Below, in pieces: positions 24,615 through 35,850 of a DNA stretch of 64,000 nt; position 1 is the stretch's first letter, and every line of letters begins with the position of its first letter. The DNA lies in NCBI GenBank assembly GCA_963969395.1, contig OZ017796.1, forward strand, positions 16,432,501 to 16,496,500. Direction: 5' to 3'. Source of the stretch: Pseudoscleropodium purum. Lineage: Eukaryota > Streptophyta > Bryopsida > Hypnales > Brachytheciaceae. The notes beneath the pieces are model-generated. The model did no database searches. It had not been told where the DNA came from and was given only the letters and a program-made list of their open reading frames with translations. Both the position numbers and the translations under genes were made by a program.

Positions 24615-26320
24615 GAACTATGAGCAACGGACGCGTAACCACCTGCAGCTGACTCAATTACTCAATTGCCAATTGCTTGAACTCATTCCTCTACTAGAAT
24701 TAGATTCTAAATCCAAATCCTGCAGGACACAACACTAAAAAATACTGAAATTTTCAATCAACACAGTCAAAATTAGGGCGTGATTATGCATTATGGAGCA
24801 AGTGTGACCTCCACCCCATCGAAAACTTGCGGTTCAACCTCAGGCAGCAATTGCATCACTAGGCAGAATATTCCAATGAGGTCGAAGAGCTATGGTAGGA
24901 AGTCAAGGTAGAAAGGAGCAAGATAATGAGTCAAAATCTCACTGAAAGCATGGGTGGAAGCCATGATGAAGAAGAAAGTCGTCGTTTTGATTGTTCTCTT
25001 CAATCTAATAATCTTCCTAAACCCGCGTTTTACATTGGCTAACAAAGAGCCATAAACGAGGACATCTACGATGCGCATCTAGTTCTCCATGGTCGCCATT
25101 CTAGACAAAACTTCAGGCAAAACCCTAGAATACAGACACTGAGGCAAATATTCCAAAATCGATAGTAAAATGCAGTGAGTGGCAAACCTGTTGAGAGCAA
25201 GATGGAATGCAGCTCGGGAAGCCCGGTGAGATGAATTTTTGGAGGTTCCAAACGCGTGACATGATGTTGTACATGACGAAGAGGGCCATCGCCCCCGCAC
25301 CCAACACATCCTCCCCGCCCTATCTACTCAAAACATCCTCTTCCTCTTCTTCCCCTAATCACACATACCAAGTTCGGAATTGTGTGTTCAGCATCGAGCA
25401 AGAGCTACCTCGGCCTGTACCACATTCAGTTCCCAAGAGTGAGTACCCCAATGAATCCACTCTAAATTCAAACTTATCTGAACCTCCCACATCTGTTCAG
25501 CAATCGAGTTTAGGTCATCTACCAAGAAACCTTTGAGCCTCCTTAACCTTTGCATTCCAGAATCGGGCATTCCAGTTGCTTTGAAATCGCCTTTTTCCTT
25601 TCCTAGCAAGAGCATATCAAATTGTAGCAGTCTGACGATGGACTATGGCAATTTAGGGTATCTCAATCTTAATCCTAACTGATACCAGAAACCCAAAACC
25701 ATATAAGGCGAAGCACAAGTACCACAACACGAACATCAAGGCGACATAGCTTCAATCCACGCCCCAAATCCTCAAAATCCCCTCAAAATCCAGCCAGAAG
25801 CACTTCAAGTCAAGCTAGATGCCATGATTGCAAACCAGTGACCTCGAATGGGCACCGGCAATCCAAGCCTCAGAAGACAAGATTGCGAAGCAGGAAACGA
25901 GTACCGTGGCAGTAACTTAGCGTTTGGGGGGAAGCGATGCAAGTGAGTGGGCGAGATTGCAAAGCAGCGCATTGATGGAATAAAGCGCAAAGCATCATGT
26001 GCGTTTGGTTTCATTTCAGTTACACTTTCGTGGCGACGGATGGGAGATGTGGGGCACAATTTCTCCACAATTTGGATGGCGTGTTTTTCTGGAAAAGAAG
26101 AGAAATTTCTGAATTGGGTGAGGTGGGTCGCTGGTGTTGTGTGGAGGAGCAGGGAGGAAAGTGTTGGTGTAAGTTAGCGTGTTGGGCTTTTGGGCTTTTG
26201 GGTAGGATCCTGATCCAGGCTACAAGATTTTCATTGGCTGGGATGATGGTGCCAGCTCCTCTGACTTGGCAGCTGACTGGGCGGACAGGGCCCGGCACTT
26301 AGTGGGGCCTCATCCTCAAT
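24615..26320 (-). other. PPR-SMR upstream region with unresolved exon-like segments
   Basis: Two minus-strand stretches look coding. One is 25307-25188, 40 codons beginning MLGAGAMALFVMYNIMSR and ending at a good donor (CAACAG|gtttgcc). The other is 25615-25388, containing GMQRLRRLKGFLVDDLNS. I recognise neither. They could be exons of a small unidentified gene, upstream exons of the PPR-SMR transcript, or chance frames in a leader. The downstream partner of the 25188 donor could not be identified. GC content falls abruptly left of 26320, suggesting a transcription start near 26.0-26.3 kb. Confidence 0.3.
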
Positions 26321-28296
26321 CCAACCGGTAAATCCAACCAGTATACTGACCCTCCAAATTGATTTTCTAACTTTTGAGTGGTTTATAATTAGAACATGAA
26401 ATTACTGTCATTGGAAGCACATCAAATATCTTTTTAAATACACATAACAAAAAAAATTGGAAATTGAACAACTAACATAGAGACCATTCAAAGCAAGCTA
26501 AAAGACAAAAAAATTTAATGTGCAATAGCAAATTATGTTTAAGAAAGAAAATTCAAGCAAATGGCATAGCAAGTTTTGGAAATTTGAAGAGCCTTCTCCT
26601 TGACTTTTCTTTCCAAAGCATGATTTGAAGAGTCTCTCTATGTTTTTGTCTTCTAGCTAGCTTTCATTGGGCTTTACTTCCATTGTCTAATTTCCAAATT
26701 AAAATGTTATTACATTTGTTTAAAGAGATTTTTGATGTGCTTCCAATGATAATTTTCTCAAGTTATAATTTTACACCCAACAATAAGAAAATGTACTTTT
26801 GGCAAGCCATTAAGATTGTTCCATTAATAGTTCTTTCCAACTTAGATCTAAGTAATGAATGCCATTGATGTAGTGTTTTTTATTTGGAACAATAGAGTTT
26901 TTGTTTCTTCTCAACATTGGATAATATCTAGAGGGAGTTAGGTGTGGTAACCAAAATGTTTTGACAAGAACAATGTATTACACAAATTTTAAAAAATTGC
27001 ACTAATGGACAATAAATCAAAGGGCAATTTTATGTATTTTGAGAAGTGGAAAAAGTTACCTTTCCTTGAAATGATGAAGCTCTATACATCTCCATACATA
27101 GATGAAACATTGAGAATGTGGATGGAAATTCATTTGTTCATCCATCCCATAATGAGCTATACTGTTTTAAGAATTTTTAACAATTTAGCAATTTCATCCA
27201 TTAAGAAGGAAAAACATATTGCTAACTATCCTTTAAGAAAAAATATATATCACTTTCAAGTGCAATATCAATTTTTTTGTTCGGAGTCTTGAAAAAATTT
27301 ACAAATTTAAAATTAACTTTGAAAAATAATTGTATTGTAGTCCCATTATTATATGATTATTTTGAATGGGTAGTGGAAGATGACTCATATAGTTGATTCT
27401 TTTGAGCCAAACCTCCAAAAAATAAAAATAAAAATAAAAATTCTTAGAATACCCCCCCCCCCCCCCCTATATATGTTATTTGTTATAGGTTGACAAATGA
27501 CAAATGATATGGGACCTATATTTATATCTATGTTTTTATCCATATGTCATACTCATATGTTGTACATGCATTCATATCTATATATGTATTCATATTGCTT
27601 TGATTATTGAGAACTTTTGAATTTTAAATGTAGAATTATTTTATAAGGGGAGTGCATTTAATAGAATGAGCCTAGCTATTTTCCTCACTATTTTCAATGG
27701 ATAGCATTGTGGGCCCATTGAGTTTGTAACTAGTGAATGACTATTGTAGGACCTTTCACTTTGACAAAGTAGATTGGGCAATCTACATTCATTTATTTAG
27801 ATAAGTATTGTTAATAGCTATGTCACATCATCATACTAAATTCAATTCATTTAGACTATTTTTGAATTTTATTTGAGGCCCTAATTCCAAAATAATGGTT
27901 AAGAACAAATTTCCTATTTAGCATATTTGAAAAATTTCTAGCTTCTTGATGTTCATCTAACTTCTTGTTGTTCTTTTATTTAGTCACTTAATTTTGAACA
28001 TCTAATTGGTGTCTTTTGAATTTTAGTACAACTGAAAAAATAAAAAACACTTATAGTGTCTAATTTCTATGCAATTTGAAAATTTCCTAAAATAAAAAAT
28101 TATTTGACAATTTGAAGTTTGAACCTATAATAGTAGCCTCTTATTTTCTAAGTGTAGAATTTTTTCCAAATTTCTTAAATGTAGAATTTTTCTTAAGCTT
28201 TTTTTTTAAAGGTGAATTTTTATCTTTTTAAAAAAAAAATACAAGACAAATCCAAATCTCCTAATAAAATCTAAGGCTTTGTAATTATCTACTCCT
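26321..28296. other. AT-rich gene desert, left part
   Basis: No gene is seen. Runs of A and T dominate. A run of 16 cytosines lies at 27452-27467, next to an (AAAAT)-like simple repeat. These could cause assembly errors. Confidence 0.6.
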
Positions 28297-29339
28297 TTAA
28301 CCCCTAAATGCCCAGAACACCAAATATGATCAATCTAAAATCTCAGGCCCATTTGGCAATGGATAGTTAAATTTGTTTGACCATTTTGAAATTTATATTG
28401 GGCAGTTTTTAGGGATAACTATTGACATTAGAAGAGTTTTGGGGGGTTCAGAAGCCTGTTTCAAGCGTGTTCCCAAGCAACTGTTCCCCGCAGTCAGAAT
28501 TTTTTTTTTCATAAATAAAAAAAATTTTAGTCTCCAAATGCAAAAAAAGAAAAATTGGTCAATGATGTAGCAGGGGCTCGGCCACATCAGATTACTGTGC
28601 CAAACCTGTTTCCTGCGTTCGCAAGCTGTGATAACTCGCAAGCATCCAAAGGCCCCAAAAATCATCTAATGAAACTTTCATTTTTTATTATGAAAGGTAC
28701 ATTATTGAGTATTGAGAGGTCTCCAAAGCCATATATGTATCAATAGTGAAGTGTAAAGCTTTCCAATTTTACTTAATTTGAAATCCCAAAAGTTGTAGTT
28801 ATCCATTTGCTTTGAAAATGGTCGCAATGGAAAGAATGAATTGTTTTATTGATTTTCACCTTTCAAAATTTAAGATATAAGTATTGATTTGGGAGTTATT
28901 TGTGATTTCTTCTTATTATAAAAAATTGTTTGTCAAAAATTGCAAGGTGGATTTTATAATGAATTTGATATTTTTTCATATGAAATTAAGTTTTTTGATG
29001 GTGCATTTTAGTGTACTAACACTACATCTAGTTGTTCATGTCACCTCCAATTCCAAAAAACTTTTGTATGCAAATTTTGGAAACATTGTAGGGAGGGCCA
29101 ACATACTAAAAATAGAAAATGTATACTTCTGTTATTATAATTTTACAACTCCTCTCCAATTTCACACTCAAAATTGATATGCATACTAATTAGAAAGCTC
29201 TTTAAATATATATATATATATATATGGTTAAATTTTGAAAAAAAAAAAAATTGCTTCATTGGAGATAACTATAAGCCTATACTCTTTTTTTTTTTATCAA
29301 AAAAACATCCTTGTAAAGGCTTGAGCATTTAGGAGTTAA
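28297..29339. mobile_element. TTAA-flanked element with CCCC-type inverted ends
   Basis: A 1035-bp segment (28301-29335) lies between TTAA (28297-28300) and TTAA (29336-29339). The left end reads CCCCTAAATGCCCAGA. The right end in reverse complement reads CTCCTAAATGCTCAAG, 13 of 16 identical. This arrangement fits a non-autonomous piggyBac-type element. The interior has no intact frame. An (AT)n run at about 29206-29226 lies near the right end. The ends match the style of the 12337-12566 element. Confidence 0.55.
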
Positions 29340-30445
29340 ATAGGACCAATTAAAGATTTTAGAAACCTATAATTTGATATCTTTGAATTGTAAATAAAGA
29401 ACTTATAGTCATCAATTTGTAGTCTAAATACTTGAAATTATAATATATTTACACACTAGCAATTTGAAAGGTCTTGCATCTATAATTTTCAACACTATTT
29501 TCTGAATTTTTTTCCAAAGTAGGATTGAGATACCAACTAATAAATAAATAATTTGAATTATTACCTAGACTTAAAAGATATATTGCTTGAAAGTGGGCAT
29601 GTTGTATGGGTAGACTTTCATTTCATTGACTAATTCAAGTCATGGTCTAAGAGAGGAGGCTACAAAGGCTACTACTTAGGAAAGGTTGTACCATTTAGGC
29701 ATGGAGGCACTAACACCAATATAGTGATAAGGGGAGGCTTCAAAATTTGAAGTCTTGATTCAAGGTTTTTACATGGGTTATGGCAAAGAGAAAGGTCTTT
29801 GTAGATTTTTTTGGTCTACAAATCATGGAAGTATCTTTGGAGATTAGAACAATGGTCTATCTAGGGGTAGCTTATAAACTTGATCAAAGTTTTTTAGTAT
29901 TTGACTACCTAGTATCTATAACTTGCATCATGATTAAATCAAAATGGATCTTGATTTCAAATTTTGTAGGATTTCAAGAGCAATGAAAGATTGCAACACA
30001 CATTGAAATCCCCTTGAAGATTTTAGAAATTGCCATTAAAAGTACTAAACAGAACTTGAAATTGCTAGAACATTAGAAATTGTTAGAACATTAAATATAA
30101 TGGGTAGTTCCTCCAACAACATTAAAATCATAATCATGCTTTACTTCACTATTTAATACAAAATTCTATCTCCTATGTCAATTTGAGGTTGTCAATACCA
30201 TTGCTTAAGGTTGAATTTATGTCTAATCAATGTACTTCACCTTCATTCTTTCCATTTTATCTACTTGTAATTGCAAAAGTCTTTTCCATATCTTAAATTT
30301 GAGAGAAATTTGTTAGGTGGGCATCTAATTGTATCTACAATTGTGCAAACCTTGAAGCAAATCAACACTTCTTCAATGGGACATTTAAGTGGGTGAAAAA
30401 TTAAACACCCTACTTCTTCAATTGCCAATACATTGAAGAGAAGAT
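29340..30445. other. AT-rich spacer, nothing recognised
   Basis: No coding frame, repeat family or structured element was recognised in this stretch. Confidence 0.5.
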
Positions 30446-30951
30446 ACTATACACTGAAACTCGCCTGCCACCCCAGTTTCCCATTAGTTCCCCCCCTCCT
30501 CTCTCAAAAAATTTGTGAGCCGTTGATTTTTTTGAAAAAAAAAGCGTACCCTCAAAATTGACGTTGATTTCTCAAAAAATCACAAGATGTTGATCTTGTG
30601 AAATTTAATCTAAGCCGTTCAAATATAAAATACAAATATTGAATACAAATACAAATACGGTACGGGTATTGAATATGAGTACTAAATACGTGTACTAAAT
30701 ATGGATATTGAATACGGATATTGTATACAAGTACTAAATATGGATACTGAATACGGATACAATATTGGATACGGGATCAATTGTCCCATATTGTTTGTCA
30801 AGAACTTTGATTCTGAAGATTACAAGAGGGGGTGGGGGTGAAGGGAGGTGAGATAAAAAAATTTAAATCAAATTCTAAATGATAGGTGGGAGTAAGTGGG
30901 GGTGGTAAAATAAAAATTGAGGGGGGAGTGACACAAAGTGTCACTATACAC
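30446..30951. mobile_element. Candidate MULE-type element with 9-bp flanking duplication
   Basis: The 9-mer ACTATACAC occurs at 30446-30454 and again at 30943-30951, flanking 488 bp. Just inside the left copy is a C-rich tract (CCACCCC, then CCCCCCC). Just inside the right copy are G-rich tracts, so the subterminal regions are inverted. The outermost bases, TGAAACT versus TGACACT, are similar. A 9-bp duplication is typical of Mutator-like elements. The inverted repeats are weak, so this is a candidate only. It contains the 13-bp minisatellite listed separately. Confidence 0.4.
30631..30774. repeat. Minisatellite, 13-bp period
   Basis: About ten degenerate units of the form GTACTAAATATGG / ATATTGAATACGG follow one another head to tail inside the candidate MULE-type element. 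The period is 13 bp, and variation is mainly transitions. Confidence 0.7.
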
Positions 30952-31139
30952 CTTGAGTGCCTAATAACTACATTTACAAAATAATCATGAGTGTAAAGTT
31001 AGAAGTTCTAGGGAGAAAATAGTCCAAAGGGTGATGCATGTTTTATAAATTGTACAATGAGATTTGACATTGGCAATGTGAACTTGGTGGTTTTAGAGTT
31101 CAAATGCAAACTCTTGTTGTATTATTGCAACCCAACACC

Positions 31140-31940
31140 CTCCATTAATGTCCTATTTTGCATGGAATTTTGTCTTGGGCCAATGATCTACCCTAGCAAA
31201 TTCTAAGCATCATTCTTATTCTAAAGTGGCACGGTGCTAGCTAGGGTAGAGAGAGATGAAGCTATCAACTAACTTTGGTGTAACAAAGAGATCCAATTGC
31301 AAACTCCAACTAGAGAGAGAAATGCTTCCAAGGACACAAGCACCAAGATAGAAAGGAAAATGGATATATAATTCTTATACTCTAATATCTTCTTGTTTCA
31401 TTATGCTTTTTCTATTGTAATCTATTTTGAAATATTTTCTTTTTGTAATTTTTTGGACCATTTCTATGATTTGAGACAACATGAAGTTTAGAGGTTAGAT
31501 CAACTTACTCAATATTGCAATGGATATTGGCCTATTGTAGTGCTTTCTTGTTCTAAAAGTATGTAGGTACAGTTTACTATTAGAGAAGACACTAGTTTGC
31601 ACAAGCAAGGAGACCATTACAACTTCTAAGAGTCTAATTTTAAAGTCCACAATTCTAGCTCTTCTTAATTAGTATGTGCAAGCAGAAAAGCCTCTAATCC
31701 CAGCAATGTTTCTCTTTGAGAATTTTGATCCAACTATCTTCCAAATTCTTTCTAATTCTAATATTAAATTCACCAACAATCAAAAGTTCAAGGTCTGGAG
31801 AAGTTAGTTTAGTTGCAAAGCTATCATGATTTGAGGTTCAAGGCCAAATTACTCAATCTCCATTCTGATCCTCTTGCATAAGATACCAGGTCTAACAAAA
31901 GTGATTCTTATTACATTAACCATTTGGTATCAAAGAAATC
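31140..31940 (+). mobile_element. Possible LTR-retrotransposon remnant with degenerate primer-binding site
   Basis: The sequence TTTGGTATCAAAGAAATC at about 31923 resembles TGGTATCAGAGC, the common plant primer-binding site complementary to initiator tRNA-Met. It sits at the end of about 0.8 kb of AT-rich DNA that could be a decayed LTR. I could not find the second LTR or gag/pol coding sequence. Confidence 0.25.
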
Positions 31941-34139
31941 TTACATTCACTAAATTGATTCCAAGATCACCAGTCACCATGACTAGGGTTGCTAATTTGT
32001 AAGTGTGAGCTTGTAAACTTGTGAACATATAATTTTTAAGAGAATCCATCTAAAATTTTGGTAAATTTTGGTACCTATTACCATGGACCTATTACCGTGG
32101 ATCCTTGAACAACCCTGATGCAGTACTTATTAGACTTTGCAAGATTTTAGGATAAAAAGAATTGGCGATTAAATAATTAGGATTTGTTTGAAACCAATTG
32201 AGGTTATTGCATTGAGATTTTCATTTTGATTATCACTTCCTTCTTGTTTTGAGGTACCTCTTGGTACCAAAAGGAGCACCCTATCTATAAGGAAAAAAAG
32301 GAGAATTTTTTTTAATTTTTTAATTTTTTTACATTTTATAGTACAATAGCTCATCTTTGTTAAAGTATTCACTTTGTAAATAAGGCACTTTAAAAGAATT
32401 GACAATTTAGGTGTTGATAACCTAGACATTTTCTAGTTTCTCTTCATCAAAAGTTTAAAAGGTAAGGGTTATAGTTTAGGAAATTATATAGTAATTACTT
32501 ATAAAATTGTTTAGTTATTTGAAAAAATATATCATTTAGAAGAACACTACAATAGGATTTAGAATATATTTTTTTAGATAAATTTTGGTAGCTATTTGAT
32601 CAAATTTAATTTAGTTTATGATTTATATGCTCAATTACTCTAATATTCCTTGTAAGGTTTAATATTACAAGTTTCCACAACATTTTTTAATCTTGTTGGC
32701 ATCCCCATTGAAAACTAAGGTACTTTTTAAAATGCAAATTTGTCAAAGAATTATGGCTTTCATTAAATTCAATACAATACTTACAACATTATTAATCTTA
32801 TTTTAAATTGGTAGTGTATATATAGGTTCATAAAAAAAACTTTGAAGATATGAAGTAAAGTGTCAAAAATAGAAAGCTTAATCCTTGTGATTATATATGT
32901 ATTATTTGTAAATTCATTCAATGATTATTCAAAGAAGGCATTTAATTCATTGAAAATTAGCATGTAGACATTTACAAGAGAGGCTTTTAATCAATTTTCA
33001 GAAACTTCGAATTTCACAAATGTAACTTTAGGATTCTTATAATTTCATCTTTTATGTCTTCTCACTTGCATTTGAGTTTAAGAAATTAAAATTAAACCCC
33101 TATAATCATTCATCTTCTAAAGATTGTCCTTCAAAAATATTGTTTTTTGTTTATAAAACTATGATTCCTGCTTTTGGTCCTTGAAAATGTATATATATAT
33201 ATTCACAAAAATTTATATAATATAAAAAATAGTTTTTATTGAATTTTTTATTTATATTTTGAAATGTCTTCTGTACATATGTCCAATTGAAACAATTATG
33301 ATATCATTTCTATAGAAATTGAAATATCCTATTTTGCTCTCTTCAAAATATTTATATCTTTAATGATTGAGGTGAAGTGAAGATAAATATATTATTCTCA
33401 TTAAAAAGTGGGGTGTATTGGTTGACACCTTTTTTACTTGTTCAATGAAAGGATCTTTGTAATTTATACATTTTAATAATATTTGACAAAATATTTGGGG
33501 TTCCTTTTATTAAACCTCACTTTTCATTGCTTTATAAGTGGATACCAATGCTTTATTAAATTTCTTGAATTATATTATGATGGAAGTAACTTCATGCAAA
33601 TTTTTCAATTTGTTGACTACAATGACAAGTGGATGTTATTACAATTACAACAGATTAAAGTTGTAAGTAAAAGGCTCGCACAATTGAATGTGGAAGAGAA
33701 AAGTAATCTCTGGTTGTAAAAAGTGCTACTTTGTTGTCTTTTTTAACATCAACATCTTCATCTTCATTCTTCATATAGAATAGTTATGATATATCAAACT
33801 TACCTATTAGGTTTTACAAAAATAACATAAAAATTCTCATTTTCTTAATAATTACTTGTGAGCTGAAAAAAACTAATAAATTAATACTTTAAATAAACAT
33901 TATTTGACATTTGGCCTTACATAAATTTTAAAACAATAAATTTGTTTCCTTCAATTTTTTTTAAATATTTGCATTGTTGCTCATAGAAGTAGTACCATTG
34001 AAATTTTTTTTAAACATTTTTTCATAATTTACACTCTTTGATGTTGTAACTTAATTTTTTTTGTTTATTATCATTGATGAAAATTGTCATTGAGCCCAAA
34101 ATTTAAAGACTTATTAGGATACACCATTTGTTCTTTTTT
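31941..34139. other. AT-rich desert, nothing recognised
   Basis: Highly AT-rich sequence with no coding frame or element boundary that I can support. Short (AT)n tracts occur near 33190. Confidence 0.5.
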
Positions 34140-34585
34140 TATATTGGGATGCTTCTTTGGGATTGGTTACCACTATTGGAAAGTTTTGGGATCATTTCCA
34201 AATAGGGAAGGCAAGAATTTGGGGAGATTTGCTCTATTCTAACTAATGTGACTAATGCCCCTTGGGGGTAAGTCACATTTGTCATAGAGGAGTAAATTTG
34301 CCACAAATTTTTTTGGCAATTGAAATTTCTTATAATTTGGCAATATATTTGTTACAAGATGAGGCCTTTGTGTAAAAGTTTGCAAACCCATTTTTTATTT
34401 TTCACAATTTTTTTTATTGTTTTTAATAAATATCTAAATTAAATTGGAAGTAGTGTTTATTTAATTAATTTTTTTATATTGGGATGCTTCTTTGGGATGA
34501 GTTACACGTATTGGGAAGTTTTGGAACCATTTCCAAATAGGGGAGGCAAGAATTTGAAAAGAATTGATCTATTGTAACTAATCTC
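34140..34585. repeat. Direct repeat pair of about 110 bp
   Basis: The segment starting at about 34140 (ATATTGGGATGCTTCTTTGG) recurs at about 34476 with the same order of blocks (CATTTCCAAATAGGG, GGCAAGAATTTG, CTAACTAATG or GTAACTAATC). The two copies are about 335 bp apart and are diverged. This is a local duplication or the two ends of a small element. Confidence 0.65.
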
Positions 34586-34988
34586 AATAGTTTCACTCAA
34601 AGGCATTATAGGATGACGACCCATTTCTGACCATCCAAAGAATTCAGCATAGCTGCACTCATGGTGTATTGTGGGAAATATTTTTCCCATATCGGCAAAT
34701 TGATTTAAGGAAGATTAAAAAAATTACATTTTTTGGGTCAAAATTGAAATTATTGTGAATTTTTTTCCTAAAAGTTCTCATGTAACCAATTCTTGTTATG
34801 TAGGTTGCTATAATTCCAACTATAGGTTGGTTACAAAATTAATGTATATAAATCAATGTACATGTTATGATCATTCTATGCTTTCAATTATTGCTTGGAC
34901 ATTTATTGTGGAAATTGGGGGTGGTTGGAAATAGAGTACCTTATACTGTAGAAATCAAGCAATCCTATGTTGTGGAAATGGGGGGCGC

Positions 34989-35262
34989 ATCACAAAGATT
35001 AAACCGTACAGTTTGTCAACAAATATCATGTGGTTATCATTGTTTCATAGGTTCACACATTAATTACAATTTATCACATCATTACGATGCATTACTTCAT
35101 ATTGTTATGATGCAATTGTAAGTAATGCATTATAATGATGCAATAACAATGTGAAGTAATGCATTATAATGATTCAATAAATTGTAATTAACGTGTGAAC
35201 CCATGAAACAACGAGAACCATATGATAATTGTTGACAAATTGTAAGGTCTAAACTTTGTGAT
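34989..35262. repeat. Large imperfect palindrome (fold-back element)
   Basis: The left arm begins ATCACAAAG at 34989 and the right arm ends CTTTGTGAT at 35262. Between them, arms of about 125 bp match in reverse complement: TTTGTCAACAA/TTGTTGACAAA, GGTTCACAC/GTGTGAACC, TTAATTACAATTTAT/ATAAATTGTAATTAA. The centre (35095-35160) contains a second, smaller repeat of ATGCATTACTTC. A transcript would fold into a long hairpin. It is a fold-back MITE or a young inverted duplication. Confidence 0.75.
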
Positions 35263-35683
35263 GTGATCGGAAATGAATTGCCTACTCTAATTACAGTTGA
35301 AGGAAGCCCGAGGAGGTAAGAAGTTGTAGGTGAAGGAGGGAAATCATAGCAAGGAGGAAGTCACATGAGAGGTGGTCATAGGGAAGGAAGAGGTCAAAGG
35401 GGGGAGGAGGCAAGTTGGAGGCCGAAGGTGGGTCAAGGGTTGAAGGCTGGAGGCAGGTCAGGTTCTAGAGGTTGGTAAGAATCCACTGGATAGGAGTTGG
35501 AGGGATGGAAATTGACCCCTCTATCCCTCTATCATCCACAATGAGGGGCAATAGAGGTAACAATATCCTTTGGCCATAGATCTTAGCCTCAACTTTAATT
35601 AAAATTTACTAATTGAAAAGATTCTTAGATGTTATAGGATGTTGTGGTATTAAAAGTCTCTTACAAAAGGCTTTTATATAGAA

Positions 35684-35850
35684 CTAGCTTCTTAAGAGGC
35701 TTCTTAAGTACAAGAAGCTTCTTGAGAAGTTTCTTAAGTACAAGAAGCTTCTTGAGAAGTTTCTTGAATATAAAAATGTTCTTGAATACAAGAAGCTTTT
35801 TAAGAGGCTTCCTAAATTTAGAAAGCTTCTTAAGAAGCTTCTTTTCTCTC
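35684..35850. repeat. 30-bp minisatellite rich in palindromic AAGCTT
   Basis: Units of AAGTACAAGAAGCTTCTTGA type repeat with a 30-bp period, the first two nearly identical and later ones diverged. Each unit contains a self-complementary AAGAAGCTTCTT core, so the array is a series of small hairpins. It lies within a 112-codon open frame (35644-35982) that merely reflects the repeat. Confidence 0.75.
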
